Positions 46,201 through 53,725 are shown, counted from the stretch's first letter. The stretch: DNA of 58,902 nucleotides from an uncultured Clostridia bacterium (GCA_947630745.1 CANRIT010000008.1:1-58902), one strand, 5' to 3'. The notes: generated by a model from the sequence alone, not told the origin. Numbers and translations: made by a program.

Positions 46201-48280
46201 CAGCGAGCGCACTCATCTAATCCTCACAAAAACGGACGGCACAAAGCAAAATCCGTACACAATTTACGATGTGGAAACATTCAATGCATATTTTGCAAAT
46301 GACAGCTTCTTAAACAGTTACTATCGCTTGGTTAAAGATATAGATTTCAACTTGCAAAAACCATACACTAGCGACAAAAAATTTGCAGGCAACATCCAAG
46401 GCAACGGACTTACAATTTCCAACTTTAGGTTGCACACGGAAGAAGATTTAACTTCAATTGGCTTGTTCAGCGAACTGGATGGCGAATCGGGCGACTATCA
46501 AAACAATGCAATCCGCAATCTTAAAATTGTTGATGCGGACATAAGCGCAATTAAAACCGAGGCGGTTGGTGCGCTTGCCGGCATTGTTACCAACTATCGA
46601 CTTTACAACATAACAGTCGACAGTAGATACATAATTTTGGGCAAAAACACGGTGGGTGGACTGGCTGGCTTAATTCGCGGGCAGTTTGACATTCAAACCA
46701 TACGCTCAAATGTAAGCGGACACAGCGAGTACGAGTACACCAACGGCAATTACATAATCTATCAATCACGGTTAAACAACACCAGCAGCAATTTAAGCAA
46801 TGTGCATTACGCGGGCAGCGTGGCGGGCATTTTGGACGCGTATAGGGATATAAGCACAAACATTTCAGAGCGCAGCATCTCGGGCGGCAACCGAGTAAAC
46901 GACATTGTGGTGGAAGGGCAGATTTTGCAGATTTCTGGCACGGTTGGTGGCGCGTTTGGTTTGGTTAAAGAGTACACAAACCTAAGCGATGTGTCGGTTA
47001 ACCTTGTGGCAACAGAAGAAGAATCCAAACTAAACAAACTGTCTGGCTATCAGTACAGCGGCGGCGTGGTTGGTGAAAATCGCGGTGTTATAACAAATGC
47101 AACATTTAGCACAACTGTAACAAGTGTGTTTGATTCTTCCCGTGTGGTTTCGGCTGGCTTGGTGGCGCTTAACATGGGATATATCGGCAACTCAAAAGCC
47201 AATTTCAATGCAATAAGAAGCGATGCCGACAGCAACTATTCCAACACATCTGTTTTGGCTGGTTTGGTGGGTAGAGATGTAAACGGTTATCTACAAAATT
47301 GCACATTTGACGGACAAATTTTAAGTTATCGCAGCAACGCAACCGAAATTACAGCGGGCGCAATTGGTACGCGCTACACGGCAGAAAAAATGGTTGGCGG
47401 TGCGATAAGCCAGTTGTCAACCGAAAGCGCAAATGTGTTAGCGGACTTCACATATACCGACCTAGATGACACTTCGCACATCTACAATGTGCAAGTATCG
47501 CAAAACGCAATCAACTTCTGGTTAAACAATTTAAACAACATCTATGTGGTAAGGGAAAGCGGCGCATCGGTTGTGTTTGAAGGCGGGCGAGTGTTGGCAG
47601 CGGGTGTTGGTTTGCAAACGCAAGACGATAACGACTTTAACTACGCGTTTGATGCAAATGGCAACTTTGTTATAAACGGCACGGCTGACAACAAGGCGGT
47701 TATTGGAATGTTTACACAACCAACCATGTTTGACGGCAAGGTGTACGACGAAAGCGCAACCCCATACGCAAATGTGTTTGCATATAATGTTCCGATTGAA
47801 AATCAGGTTTATCTACTTTACGCAATCGGCGCATCGGTCAACGAATTTGACATCTGGACGCGCACAAATTATGCGGGCGAGATGATGCTGCTTAAAAATG
47901 ACATTGCCGATGTTTCAAAATTATTTGTAAATAAAAATATGGAGCAAAACGAAGATTTGGGTGGCGCGTTAAGGATTAAAACTTTAAACACCACGCAAAG
48001 CATAAGCGAACTTACAGTCAGCTACACCATTTATGCAAGCGATTTAAACGACAGCGGCAACACATTTGTTGTTTACAGCAACGACAAAATAAGCAGTGCG
48101 GACTATTTCTACATATCAAAAGAAAATGTAGACAACGAGGCAGAGGCGCAACAAGCTCAAGACAAAGAAGGAAAATCTTATTATTCAATTTCGTTTGATA
48201 AGGGCGACGTTGTTAAGGCTATAATTAATGAATCAATTACACTAGAATTCAATTTTATCAGCCTTGACAAAAACGCATAA
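37247..48280 (+). CDS. Giant surface lipoprotein with GLUG repeats
   Basis: 3,677 residues. The signal peptide ends in the lipobox FSAC with Cys23 as the lipid-modified residue. The start at 37247 has AAGGGG upstream. Most of the protein is beta-rich, Asn/Thr/Ser-rich and cysteine-poor. Three blocks carry GLUG-type repeats such as GGLVGYNTGKI and GGIAGYSLNG: about residues 1140-1690, 2640-2880 and 3000-3390. Each is introduced by a NPYxI..F-DIDF-type strand region, and a Big2-like domain lies near 1760-1800. It is probably an adhesin or matrix protein anchored to the membrane. No sortase motif or C-terminal span is present. Confidence 0.9.
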   Translation: MKKFCSILVVIFALCMGVIFSACKDNYKFDMKFYLNDKAVSEVNLYIDENDHTDTMPMRVEFSKIKAGKISPVELTIDQPGVALITNEQLSGKTYSFSITALSPIKQAKLTMHHLSSNKTASVTLNIHQRSKTITNLNKTYVVGIPTSGARTATIDAKQLLNFNGTEDVYFTGNLPVGVNVDQQISIDGKNYISSISVSSEVTNGTEVDLTPVFSIPDFYTQELDEKVRIKFVRLINADDINFELNNFNTQHQSPSYQADYLAGKPIVLLNNDEQYRQLKLGISIGQTDNDKRIYSALYAQPEFDNSSCFTFDEIEDGFKISAIAYTDRQTVNLHFYPNADYVGEVLPIDKSLILSSQYRALDLDVYLQDEKQNDLNKLTIYDTYYNQLGGKFNFAPYVVESKSIAGIAQFNYMRLVVPNYCLDAKIADDGLNEVYLNHQYNADGSESFTQLLTEKQGNVKSNKTLLQIFKNGQPIKFWYDSNSSSFISESFVETDDIFIRYTESEQHTHEENPTLKIENFFKPNGENVYFESATPMPSNKTLTFNADYGVTDFDLFAGTVDEKNTFNYLKANDANIKAEHIAIKKSDTQKYALNIANVLGKLVNGDARKVENTQFNLTIAGNENQTNLVKIGVSQADYNFQANLTSTTLDYVSNNTLNSLIYLNFTDADLGNYTLTISQNSGITKSIPVFIYQDASAEDFGDLNFVAGGEYISNNSVDGKVYEDIEADYIVPADENNSLGIYVDNLSKFNLTYNQTKFYNFSLSRSMQYFNNSASKENREAEDFSSYTMFDNDFMAENNIAFGAYFTFTTNKKEKPEAGYFEGGKNYLQLNFELANRYSFANILSEPTANEENKITKTISFYIYKKLNQADFEITSTNNNIYYNNYLAYNFENESKVSLNLTCLKNEDIWYYLNEVSWQQTADLNIADDVANYYTQTENEKVNEFATKLDLQFLKQPNAGAYYVFTATLTQFNKSITIYKRVDVSVPVITNSISIDGINYDLNGNPYLDLQLDAIGEDGYTLGYNQTPTGNITHPGVNLFVLTYSEVSRNYTISANSGNITFNGNKILVSGSLGNNLKLLVVASDVIKNDLNGSYTTITEFTQKFINPNELDYKTLTNNPYLGAYKIIDLYITDGSQASPIIIDSAQDFANLESYANINDKWFVITRDINLQSLTAPISKFGGHIITLQDEIVNLDVSLNNNVPNLITQIVSQGTIKNVAFNVNYNYNYNNAQGTINLGVIGNNAGELNYVYVTFGGNANFEQTGNVYFGGLVGYNTGKINYRTQQATSAEIIKSNKSAVTNLTTFNLLGNAEVYFGGLVGYNTGEIGGEEFNSNSDGSEKRVEFASNVSSGATAQIDINSNLTNQSSAVGGLVGYNNAGKINKVLVRGNIVGTNNLGGIIGKNSTTSKNAQIGYQQETINNITLGGQDAFEISDCISQVIISGNNNIGGVVGQDTNGRYYNCAYQIYQLNSVLTGDDSVGGIAGYSLNGWFNYCYVFSYKWDYSALSTMVESEVNSADIVGKNYVAGLVGKAASSWSDTSSTSTQSLVVLQSSVNAYLKATEAKNNSLSGILNVSEENSSQIQLSAIYNAYFMGKLDGNYLTGTNNLILSNKMTGSHRAAYGNVYSVIYEGDKNVEASYNTPFDPKTTSSEIGVWGKDEQLNGGYIYILKDGKPLFELSPTNINATLIENTNVRGAYKINDNTLYLSYYNFNLGLSADNQTILNALQRYNTYPILSNGQDIVGLMNFDWQPEEIKTLRLLTQSQNSILQIVDGNIVVTNIGTTSIEFSSLLNPSKKAVVNVVVGYPFGTQFSLRESLTSLANLSSTSTFNVGVNKTREIVSTFAGAVSLDNGNLTSYNYTVSNQIKYKVTAEFDDEDRQEEFAEFITNSVTIGGQGFVLDEDKYSLVANNLTISVFKRFEGEIRFTVLPVLEVNSFGTTLATITDENMAVDFNFFTLAGATKVETQSNNLVVYPNTALEDSNSFKVDITTDFEYSEEDLDFTSPDSKLQIQIYIDGDLVGLSSTNILDIIDFATLDGSKKITYNSATQKQTLSFNIRFNTLANLASDSTSHKIRFQFIVNSGSEYMVQNSAVFNLLPQQIRNINIRNYQYNPNSEDKIVESSYLYPSTSSSESYGLIIIDMYPLNGYFDYLEIRDTTNTSSRVNFVQVDSEFRRVGMDTPTADGGKRLVKLSDYDGKVYALTQIAFNAEEITHNIEVRAYINTASGPSLLLSATKQFEVRLQPEVVVEYLTPSRALFDRAINNEANRKNQLAYGVDAEFRLVTNNLSGLQPSLSFVDSDLNISEYFSLQAIGNNYYRLYSLKQTNDLINKTVHVGFTGVRVLNTGEEISTTTGFDLTITWFMVYGVSLTNSRTIGQDRQLIGNLDKPIDFEFYFASGDVSYYLNNGASYHYSDSVADAGEQKIVNILKVLNGQNVDGSSVDISDLLHWYAQNDNLVSEDDLSTYGVNLNRGTTPPQLTVESNDIQYLQLQFKLIEQNNYKEVAVLGEDETGFDYTYQLNFVRQAPVFDAELVDSESKFYTMVGAGTRYILGKDLEFNSDNPYVPFSLDVAEFDGNGHTIKISAFADFEGRDISAGLFTEISATTVVKNLQVEYVLGDIRGGIRQFVAENPYTLGGENSLYNTINFGGIAVQNNGVITNCKVTGTLVLSQTNIERPQSGVSPINIGGLVFENSSSAYITNCVSELKISSMANIGGLAHTNAGKISSSYFDASQNKGLIYAFFTYAQIDPNTGSSYDLVANSAGFVYQNSGAIDMCYVVSGSTLSSQNNSTLGNLASKNDFAGFAYTNSGTISNSYTNIEKIDLNLASFAAFVFRSSNSITNCYTYINSGNQLISSQYSFAPDNALTGEVNNCYTVVTNDAQTNNTNIIKKIQLNSLTTNAQIESQFKGFSFGDNASAVWQLNDTESPKLPKLSATLETMAFDDKFDTNPNTNATYDIDGTTKKVTRFYGWRDVVVFDEAVIIDGSERTHLILTKTDGTKQNPYTIYDVETFNAYFANDSFLNSYYRLVKDIDFNLQKPYTSDKKFAGNIQGNGLTISNFRLHTEEDLTSIGLFSELDGESGDYQNNAIRNLKIVDADISAIKTEAVGALAGIVTNYRLYNITVDSRYIILGKNTVGGLAGLIRGQFDIQTIRSNVSGHSEYEYTNGNYIIYQSRLNNTSSNLSNVHYAGSVAGILDAYRDISTNISERSISGGNRVNDIVVEGQILQISGTVGGAFGLVKEYTNLSDVSVNLVATEEESKLNKLSGYQYSGGVVGENRGVITNATFSTTVTSVFDSSRVVSAGLVALNMGYIGNSKANFNAIRSDADSNYSNTSVLAGLVGRDVNGYLQNCTFDGQILSYRSNATEITAGAIGTRYTAEKMVGGAISQLSTESANVLADFTYTDLDDTSHIYNVQVSQNAINFWLNNLNNIYVVRESGASVVFEGGRVLAAGVGLQTQDDNDFNYAFDANGNFVINGTADNKAVIGMFTQPTMFDGKVYDESATPYANVFAYNVPIENQVYLLYAIGASVNEFDIWTRTNYAGEMMLLKNDIADVSKLFVNKNMEQNEDLGGALRIKTLNTTQSISELTVSYTIYASDLNDSGNTFVVYSNDKISSADYFYISKENVDNEAEAQQAQDKEGKSYYSISFDKGDVVKAIINESITLEFNFISLDKNA

Positions 48281-48291
48281 TGTGATATAAT
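48264..48291 (+). promoter_or_regulatory. queH promoter (leaderless), embedded in the giant gene's end
   Basis: TTGACA (48264-48269) lies in the last codons of the giant gene; 16-nt spacer, TATAAT (48286-48291) with TGA extended -10. The ATG is 6 nt downstream. Confidence 0.8.
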
Positions 48292-48297
48292 TAGCGT

Positions 48298-48879
48298 ATG
48301 AAAACTGACTACAACAAACTTTTTAAACAACAACTAGCCGTGCTTAAAGGTAAGCCACGGCTTTTGTTGCATTGTTGTTGTGCGCCTTGTTCAAGCGGGG
48401 TGATTGAACGGCTTAAACCATATTTTGATATTACCTATTTATATTACAACCCAAATATCTACCCAAAGCAAGAGTATGATTTGCGTAAGCAGCAGTTTGA
48501 AAAATTGGACATTTCAGTTGTGGATTTGGGATATAATCATAGCGAATATCTAAACGCGGTGGCGGGGCTGGAAAGCGAACGCGAGGGCGGGGCAAGGTGC
48601 AAAAAATGTATTGCCTTACGCATGCAAAAAGCGTTTGAATATGCTAGTCAGCACGGCTTTGATTTTGTAACCACCACGCTTTCTATAAGCCCGCATAAGG
48701 ATGCTGAGTTTATAAACAAAACGGGCGAACAGTTGCAAAAAGATTTTAAAATTGCCTACCTTTACGCGGATTTTAAAAAGGATAACGGCTTTTTAACCAC
48801 CACATTGGTTTGCAAGCAAAAGGGCATTTATAGGCAAAAATATTGTGGGTGTGAATTTGCTAAACCCAACACTGATTAA
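48298..48879 (+). CDS. queH: Epoxyqueuosine reductase QueH
   Basis: 193 residues; catalyses the last step of queuosine synthesis in tRNA and replaces the unrelated QueG. Cysteine motifs for iron and the Fe-S cluster are HCCCAPCSSG, GARCKKC and YCGC; TTTLSISPHKD is also typical. The promoter directly abuts the ATG and there is no ribosome site, so the mRNA is probably leaderless. A strong terminator separates it from alr. Confidence 0.93.
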   Translation: MKTDYNKLFKQQLAVLKGKPRLLLHCCCAPCSSGVIERLKPYFDITYLYYNPNIYPKQEYDLRKQQFEKLDISVVDLGYNHSEYLNAVAGLESEREGGARCKKCIALRMQKAFEYASQHGFDFVTTTLSISPHKDAEFINKTGEQLQKDFKIAYLYADFKKDNGFLTTTLVCKQKGIYRQKYCGCEFAKPNTD

Positions 48880-48881
48880 AC

Positions 48882-48920
48882 AAAAATTATTTAATTGCGC
48901 CATGCAGTTAAATAATTTTT
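48882..48920 (+). terminator. queH terminator
   Basis: A long stem (48882-48898 with 48904-48920, one G-U, 5-nt loop) ends in a T run. It is long and AT-rich at the base. Confidence 0.8.
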
Positions 48921-48956
48921 TAAAACAAAAAATGCGTTAAAAAAATATATAAATAT

Positions 48957-50078
48957 ATGCTAAATAAACTTTGTTTAAACGCAAAAAATCTGCTAAGCAA
49001 TTTGCACAAAATAAAAAAGCACAACAAAAATTCAAAAATCTGCGCCATGGTTAAGGCAAACGCGTACGGGCATGGGGCAAAGCAAATTGTAAAACTACTA
49101 AATGGCAAGGTGGATTTTTTTGGCGTTAGCAGCATTTGGGAAGCTAATTTAATTAAGCAATTCACCTCAAACAAAATTATTATTGTTGCGCCAATTTGCC
49201 ACAAAGATTTTGTTTTTAATACTCAGTTTAGTTACACCTGTTGCGGGATAGATGACATCAAATTTTTGGCGCGATTAAACAAAAAAATAAACATCCACCT
49301 AAAAATCAATTCGGGTATGAATAGGTTTGGGTTTGGTGGCGAAACAGAGTTTAAAAATGCGCTTAAAATCATAAAAAATTCGCGCCTTAAAATAGAAGGA
49401 ATTTTCACCCATTTTGCCACAGACGATCAGTTTGTAAAAAAGCAGTATGCCAAATTTAATCGCTTTGTTAATATTGCGCACCAATTTGGATTTTCCCCAA
49501 TTGTGCATGCAGACAACAGCGCGGTAAATTTAAAGCACAATCATCATTTAGATATGGTGCGGGTGGGGTTTAGCCTTTATGGCGCGCAAAAACCTTTTAG
49601 GCAGGTTATGTCGCTTAGCGCACGCGTTTTGCAAGTCAACCATATTTTAGCGAACGAGTGTGCGGGCTACAATAATCGCTTTATCGCCAGCAAAAACACC
49701 AGCATTGCAGTGGTAAGTTTGGGTTATGCGGACGGGTTTGGGCTTAACCTTATTGGTATGGATTTGTATGTAAAAAACACGCCGTGCAAGGTGGTTAATG
49801 TTTGCATGGATTGCTTTATGCTTGACGTGACAGATGTAAAAATAAAAAAAGGTGATATAGTTTGGGTTCTATCCAAATTAAACACCTTACAAAAGTACGC
49901 TAAATATTTAAATTCCACTTGCTATCAAGTTATGTGCCAGTTTGGTTGGGCGCGTGCGGATAGGGTGCTAATCTCGTCTGCCGCCCCCGCGCACCATAAA
50001 AATCATAAGCAACAATCTTACAAGCGAAAGCACACTTGTAACCAGCGCGGCCACATATGTCCACGCCGCAGCGTTTAA
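48957..50078 (+). CDS. alr: Alanine racemase
   Basis: 373 residues; PLP enzyme producing D-alanine for the cell wall. The PLP lysine lies in MVKANAYGHG (about residue 34), the second catalytic Tyr in CAGYNNRF, and LGYADGFG follows. The N-terminus is slightly short. The ATG has no ribosome site; a TATAAA-like box just upstream makes a leaderless start possible. After the usual end (RADRV) the frame runs on about 34 residues with a basic, odd tail that overlaps the convergent yugP gene by 111 nt, which suggests loss of the original stop. Confidence 0.93.
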   Translation: MLNKLCLNAKNLLSNLHKIKKHNKNSKICAMVKANAYGHGAKQIVKLLNGKVDFFGVSSIWEANLIKQFTSNKIIIVAPICHKDFVFNTQFSYTCCGIDDIKFLARLNKKINIHLKINSGMNRFGFGGETEFKNALKIIKNSRLKIEGIFTHFATDDQFVKKQYAKFNRFVNIAHQFGFSPIVHADNSAVNLKHNHHLDMVRVGFSLYGAQKPFRQVMSLSARVLQVNHILANECAGYNNRFIASKNTSIAVVSLGYADGFGLNLIGMDLYVKNTPCKVVNVCMDCFMLDVTDVKIKKGDIVWVLSKLNTLQKYAKYLNSTCYQVMCQFGWARADRVLISSAAPAHHKNHKQQSYKRKHTCNQRGHICPRRSV

Positions 50079-50699
50079 AACTTGTTTGGCTTGATTGGCT
50101 TCTTCCATATCCATTTCGCCCGTGGCAAGCAGCATTTTGTACGCGCGCTTGCTTGCGTTAAGTTCAATTGGCAAGGTGATTAAGCAAAACAAAATGTTAA
50201 ACGAATACAGTGCAAGCCCAATGTATATAAGCCAGTTTGCCGCAGTGCTTGCGTACATAATTTCCAAAATCAAACCAATAAAAATAAATGGCCAAACAAA
50301 GTATCCCAAAAAGTTAATAATTGGCACCAAAATGTTTCTAAGCTTAATAAGCCCATAGCCAGTTTTATGCTGAACAACATGCCCAATTTCGTGCGCCGTT
50401 ACCCCAACTGCGGAAATCGTGCTTTGATTGTAAACCGCATCGGACAGGCTTATTGTGTTGGTTTGCGGGTTGAAGTTGTCGGTAAGTTCACCGCGAATAT
50501 GTGCAATTTTAACATCTGGGTATCCCGCTCCGTCAAGCATGTAGCGCGCCACCCCGCTTGCCGTTAAACCATGCTGTGTTTGCACGCTGTTATATTGATT
50601 AAATGTGGTGTAAACCTTGGTTTGCGCCCAAATGCCAAGTGCCAGCCCGGGCAACATAACAATGCCCAAAACCCAATAAATTGTGTAAATGCCAAACAT
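49968..50699 (-). CDS. yugP: YugP-family zinc metallopeptidase
   Basis: 243 residues, about four membrane spans, with the zinc motif AHEIGHVVQH (about residues 102-111) after a TISLSDAVYN segment. YugP-like proteins are membrane zinc peptidases of the M48-like group with unknown substrates. AAGGAG lies before the ATG and a consensus promoter upstream. The last 111 nt overlap the end of alr tail to tail. Confidence 0.92.
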   Translation of the reverse strand: MFGIYTIYWVLGIVMLPGLALGIWAQTKVYTTFNQYNSVQTQHGLTASGVARYMLDGAGYPDVKIAHIRGELTDNFNPQTNTISLSDAVYNQSTISAVGVTAHEIGHVVQHKTGYGLIKLRNILVPIINFLGYFVWPFIFIGLILEIMYASTAANWLIYIGLALYSFNILFCLITLPIELNASKRAYKMLLATGEMDMEEANQAKQVLNAAAWTYVAALVTSVLSLVRLLLMIFMVRGGGRRD

Positions 50700-50717
50700 A
50701 AATTCTCCTTAATAATT

Positions 50718-50746
50718 ATAGTATCACAAAAAAATAAAAATGTCAA
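50718..50746 (-). promoter_or_regulatory. yugP promoter
   Basis: On the minus strand TTGACA (50746-50741), 17-nt spacer, TACTAT (50723-50718). Confidence 0.75.
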
Positions 50747-51056
50747 TAAAATATGTTGCGCAAAAAATAAATAAAATATAATAAAAAATAATTAAAAAAT
50801 AAACACGCCAATTTTTTATGCTTTATGTTGTTTAATTTTTATTTTATATATATTATAGTAAGTATAAATAAATAGGTAATAATATTAATATATAGGGTTT
50901 TTGCCTATTTTTAAACATATTTTTTAGCATATATTTTTTTGTTTTTATCCCTTTTTAAATAAGGTATTTTTTATTAATTAAAAAATAATTAAAAAAGTTT
51001 TTAAAAAAATATTTAAAAAATATCAAAAAATATTAGTATTTAATAATTTTTTGTGT
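50747..51056. other. Very AT-rich region upstream of the AT-hook gene
   Basis: About 310 bases of almost pure A/T with many A and T runs and no ORF. A small hairpin (ATAGG/CCTAT, 50892-50908) is the only structure noted. Such DNA is what AT-hooks bind, so autoregulation of the next gene is possible (inference). Confidence 0.5.
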
Positions 51057-51062
51057 TATAAT
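51057..51062 (+). promoter_or_regulatory. Extended -10 of the AT-hook gene
   Basis: TATAAT with upstream TGT; no good -35 is seen. The ribosome site AAGGGG follows and the ATG is at 51095. Confidence 0.6.
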
Positions 51063-51094
51063 AAAATTAATAAATTATTTTTAAGGGGTTAATT

Positions 51095-53377
51095 ATGGAT
51101 AATTTTATTTTCACATTTTTTAACAGCATAAGCGGATACATAAGCTTTAACCAAATTTTATTTATTACGGTCGGGCTGTTTTTGTTTGCTATGTTTGTTG
51201 TTATCTTCACCACAGCCAACAGCTATGAGGCTAAACTTATCCGTTCAATTGACATGTTTAACAACTACTTCAACAACAACCCTCAACTTACTGAAGATAA
51301 CTTATTGCAGTTCAATGCGATGATGAAGCAAAGCAAAGTTCCACACTTACTTTGCAAACAATGGCAGCAATTTGTGTTGTATCGTGAGCAAAAGGCCAGC
51401 ACCTATCTGTCATATGAAATCTGTGTAAACAGCCCACTTAAAAACAGCAGTTACAAGCGCGACATTAAGGTTTTAAATTGGGTAGCATACTTTATTGCAA
51501 TCTTTTCGTTTTTAATCAATGTGTTTTGCGCGTACGAATTAGATATTGTGTCCGTGTTCCAGTATGTGTTCTTAGGCCCCGCAATTGTGCTTTTGCTAAA
51601 CTGGCTTTTAACCATAATTTTAAATGTGAAATATAACGCAATTGTAAATGACATAAATCAAAATTTCCAATACTTCCAATCAAACATGGACAAGGCAACC
51701 CAAACCATACCAGAATATGTGGATTACGAAGTGCTGTTTGATAAAAACGAAATTAAGCGCGGCATCCCAATTTTGTACGCATACTTGCAAAAGCGTGCAG
51801 CGGACGAAAAGCGCGAACTTGAACGCGCCCGCCTTAAAAATGTTGAACACGAAAAGTTTAATTTTGACGAGTCGGGTGTGGAATCCAGTTTGGTGCTTGA
51901 ACGCGCCATGCAGGAGGCGGAAAACTATATCGCCGAGCGCAAAAAGTATTTGGAAGACAGCGCGCAGGTCAACAACGAAATAAATCAAGAGGAATTAAAT
52001 TACCGTGAAATCACCAAAGAATATCAACGCCAGATGCAGGTTAGTAAAGAGAGTTTTGACAACTTTAAAGACCAATTAAACGAAGTCAGCTCAACCATAG
52101 AAGCTAACTACTTAAAAAAGCAACAGCAACAAGAATTGGATAGGCAACGCAATTTGGAACGCGATTACGATGCAGCAACCGAACGCCACAAAAAGGCAAT
52201 TGAAGGCTTGCAAAAAGAGTTAAGCGACCTTGAAAAGATGATTGCCGATTCGCGTGCTGGGCTGGAAAAGGCAATGATGAGCGAGTTTGGCAGTTATTCA
52301 AGCAAGGTTTACAACGCCGCACACAAACTGGCATCATATCGCGAACAAGCCAAAATTGACGACCTTAAAAAAGAAATCAAGGTGTTGGAAGAAAAGATTG
52401 TCTATTTAAAAAAGCATCCGAATGATGACGATGACGACAACGGCAACACGGTTGACAATCAGTTTGAAGCCTACAATGCAGAAGAACAAGATGATATCGA
52501 CACTAAGGCAGAAGAAAGTAAAGAGTTACTTGAAGTAAACTCTGACCAAAAAGATAAAGACTTATTTGAAGTAAATACTAAGCAAGAAGATAAAGACTTG
52601 CTTGAAGTTAACGCTGAGCAAAATAACGCAAACACAAATGAAGGCGAAACCACAACTTGGGAATTTGATGATGATGACGAGCAAGAAGAGTCAACCGCCA
52701 AAAATGCAGTGGATGAGGGTTGGACATTCAACTACGATGATGAGCAGAGCGAGCAGACTGTTAGCGAAGTAAACACACAGGGTGAGCCAGCCGATACAGA
52801 CGAAAAAACTGAAACTGCGGAAGAGACGGAAAACAAGCCAAAAAGAAGTGCAGGCAGACCAAGAAAGGTATTATCGCCAGAAGAAATTAACAAACCAAAG
52901 CGTCCGCGCGGCAGACCTAAAAAAGAGCAAGATCCAGACGAAGTTAACAAACCAAAACGCCCACGCGGCAGGCCTAAAAAACAAGAGGCGGAATCGGTTA
53001 AAACAATAATTATAACCGAGCAGCCAGTGACATCAACCAAAACGCACGGCAGGCCCAAAAAAGCCGCAAACGCAGCGGTTGAAACGGAAACGACTACACA
53101 GCAAACCGAACCTAAAAAGACGCGCGGCAGACCAAGAAAGGTGATTATTATTGAAGAGGCAGCCGAGCCAAAACCAAAGGGCAAGCGCGGCAGACCAAAA
53201 AAGGTGACAGTCATCCCAGTGTCTGACGGCGAAAACGCAAAAAATTTGGAGTCGGTAAACGATATTGACGAATACCTTAAAGCCATTGACGACCAGATTG
53301 CGGAAGAAAATTTAAAGATTGAACAAACTCAAAAAGAACTTGAAAAAAACACCAAAATAAGGCGTAGAAAAAAATAA
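51095..53377 (+). CDS. Membrane-anchored coiled-coil protein with six AT-hooks
   Basis: 760 residues, not matched to a known family. N-terminal span (about 18-42) and a hydrophobic pair (about 128-178) anchor it. Next come a long charged coiled coil (about 235-445), an acidic region with three KELLEVN-like repeats (about 455-570), and six AT-hook cores GRP(R/K)K at about residues 587, 606, 625, 652, 678 and 699. A final helix and RRRKK close it. AT-hooks bind the minor groove of AT-rich DNA. The layout suggests a tether between the cell membrane and the AT-rich chromosome; this is inference. AAGGGG precedes the ATG. Confidence 0.85.
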   Translation: MDNFIFTFFNSISGYISFNQILFITVGLFLFAMFVVIFTTANSYEAKLIRSIDMFNNYFNNNPQLTEDNLLQFNAMMKQSKVPHLLCKQWQQFVLYREQKASTYLSYEICVNSPLKNSSYKRDIKVLNWVAYFIAIFSFLINVFCAYELDIVSVFQYVFLGPAIVLLLNWLLTIILNVKYNAIVNDINQNFQYFQSNMDKATQTIPEYVDYEVLFDKNEIKRGIPILYAYLQKRAADEKRELERARLKNVEHEKFNFDESGVESSLVLERAMQEAENYIAERKKYLEDSAQVNNEINQEELNYREITKEYQRQMQVSKESFDNFKDQLNEVSSTIEANYLKKQQQQELDRQRNLERDYDAATERHKKAIEGLQKELSDLEKMIADSRAGLEKAMMSEFGSYSSKVYNAAHKLASYREQAKIDDLKKEIKVLEEKIVYLKKHPNDDDDDNGNTVDNQFEAYNAEEQDDIDTKAEESKELLEVNSDQKDKDLFEVNTKQEDKDLLEVNAEQNNANTNEGETTTWEFDDDDEQEESTAKNAVDEGWTFNYDDEQSEQTVSEVNTQGEPADTDEKTETAEETENKPKRSAGRPRKVLSPEEINKPKRPRGRPKKEQDPDEVNKPKRPRGRPKKQEAESVKTIIITEQPVTSTKTHGRPKKAANAAVETETTTQQTEPKKTRGRPRKVIIIEEAAEPKPKGKRGRPKKVTVIPVSDGENAKNLESVNDIDEYLKAIDDQIAEENLKIEQTQKELEKNTKIRRRKK

Positions 53378-53378
53378 T

Positions 53379-53405
53379 AAAAATGCAAGAGCAAATCTTG
53401 CATTT
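53379..53405. terminator. Bidirectional terminator
   Basis: 11-bp stem AAAATGCAAGA (53379-53389) with TCTTGCATTTT (53395-53405), 5-nt loop, between convergent genes. Confidence 0.9.
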
Positions 53406-53424
53406 TTTATAAATCGTACACTTT

Positions 53425-53622
53425 TTACGCGTTTAATGCCTTTAACAATTCTTCACAATCAATGCCGTGCACTTCGCATGCCTCTTCAAGCGTTTCCATT
53501 TGGCTGGCTGGGCAACCAAAGCAGTGGAAACCAAACTGAAAGAATATTTCAGCGGCATCTTCGCGCTTTTCCAAAATGTCAATAATAATGTCGGTCTTTT
53601 TAAAATTGTATTTCTTTTTCAT
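53425..53622 (-). CDS. DUF1858 redox-disulfide domain protein
   Basis: 65 residues. The pattern TDIIIDILEKREDAAEIFFQFGFHCFGCPAS with the CFGC motif (two Cys) matches the DUF1858/ScdA N-terminal family, small proteins often found near hybrid-cluster proteins and thought to act in redox or iron-sulfur chemistry. AAGGAG before the ATG; an extended -10 (TGT plus TATAAT, 53668-53663 on the minus strand) precedes it. Single-gene unit. Confidence 0.88.
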   Translation of the reverse strand: MKKKYNFKKTDIIIDILEKREDAAEIFFQFGFHCFGCPASQMETLEEACEVHGIDCEELLKALNA

Positions 53623-53662
53623 AACTTCTCCTTAAAATTTCAAATTTTATAATAACAATAAT

Positions 53663-53690
53663 ATTATAACACAAAATAAGATTATTGCAA
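53663..53690 (-). promoter_or_regulatory. Promoter of the DUF1858 gene
   Basis: TATAAT at 53668-53663 (minus strand) with TGT extended -10; TTGCAA at 16-nt spacing is a possible -35. Confidence 0.6.
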
Positions 53691-53725
53691 CTGAAATTTA
53701 AAAAATATAATTAAATTTCATTTTA

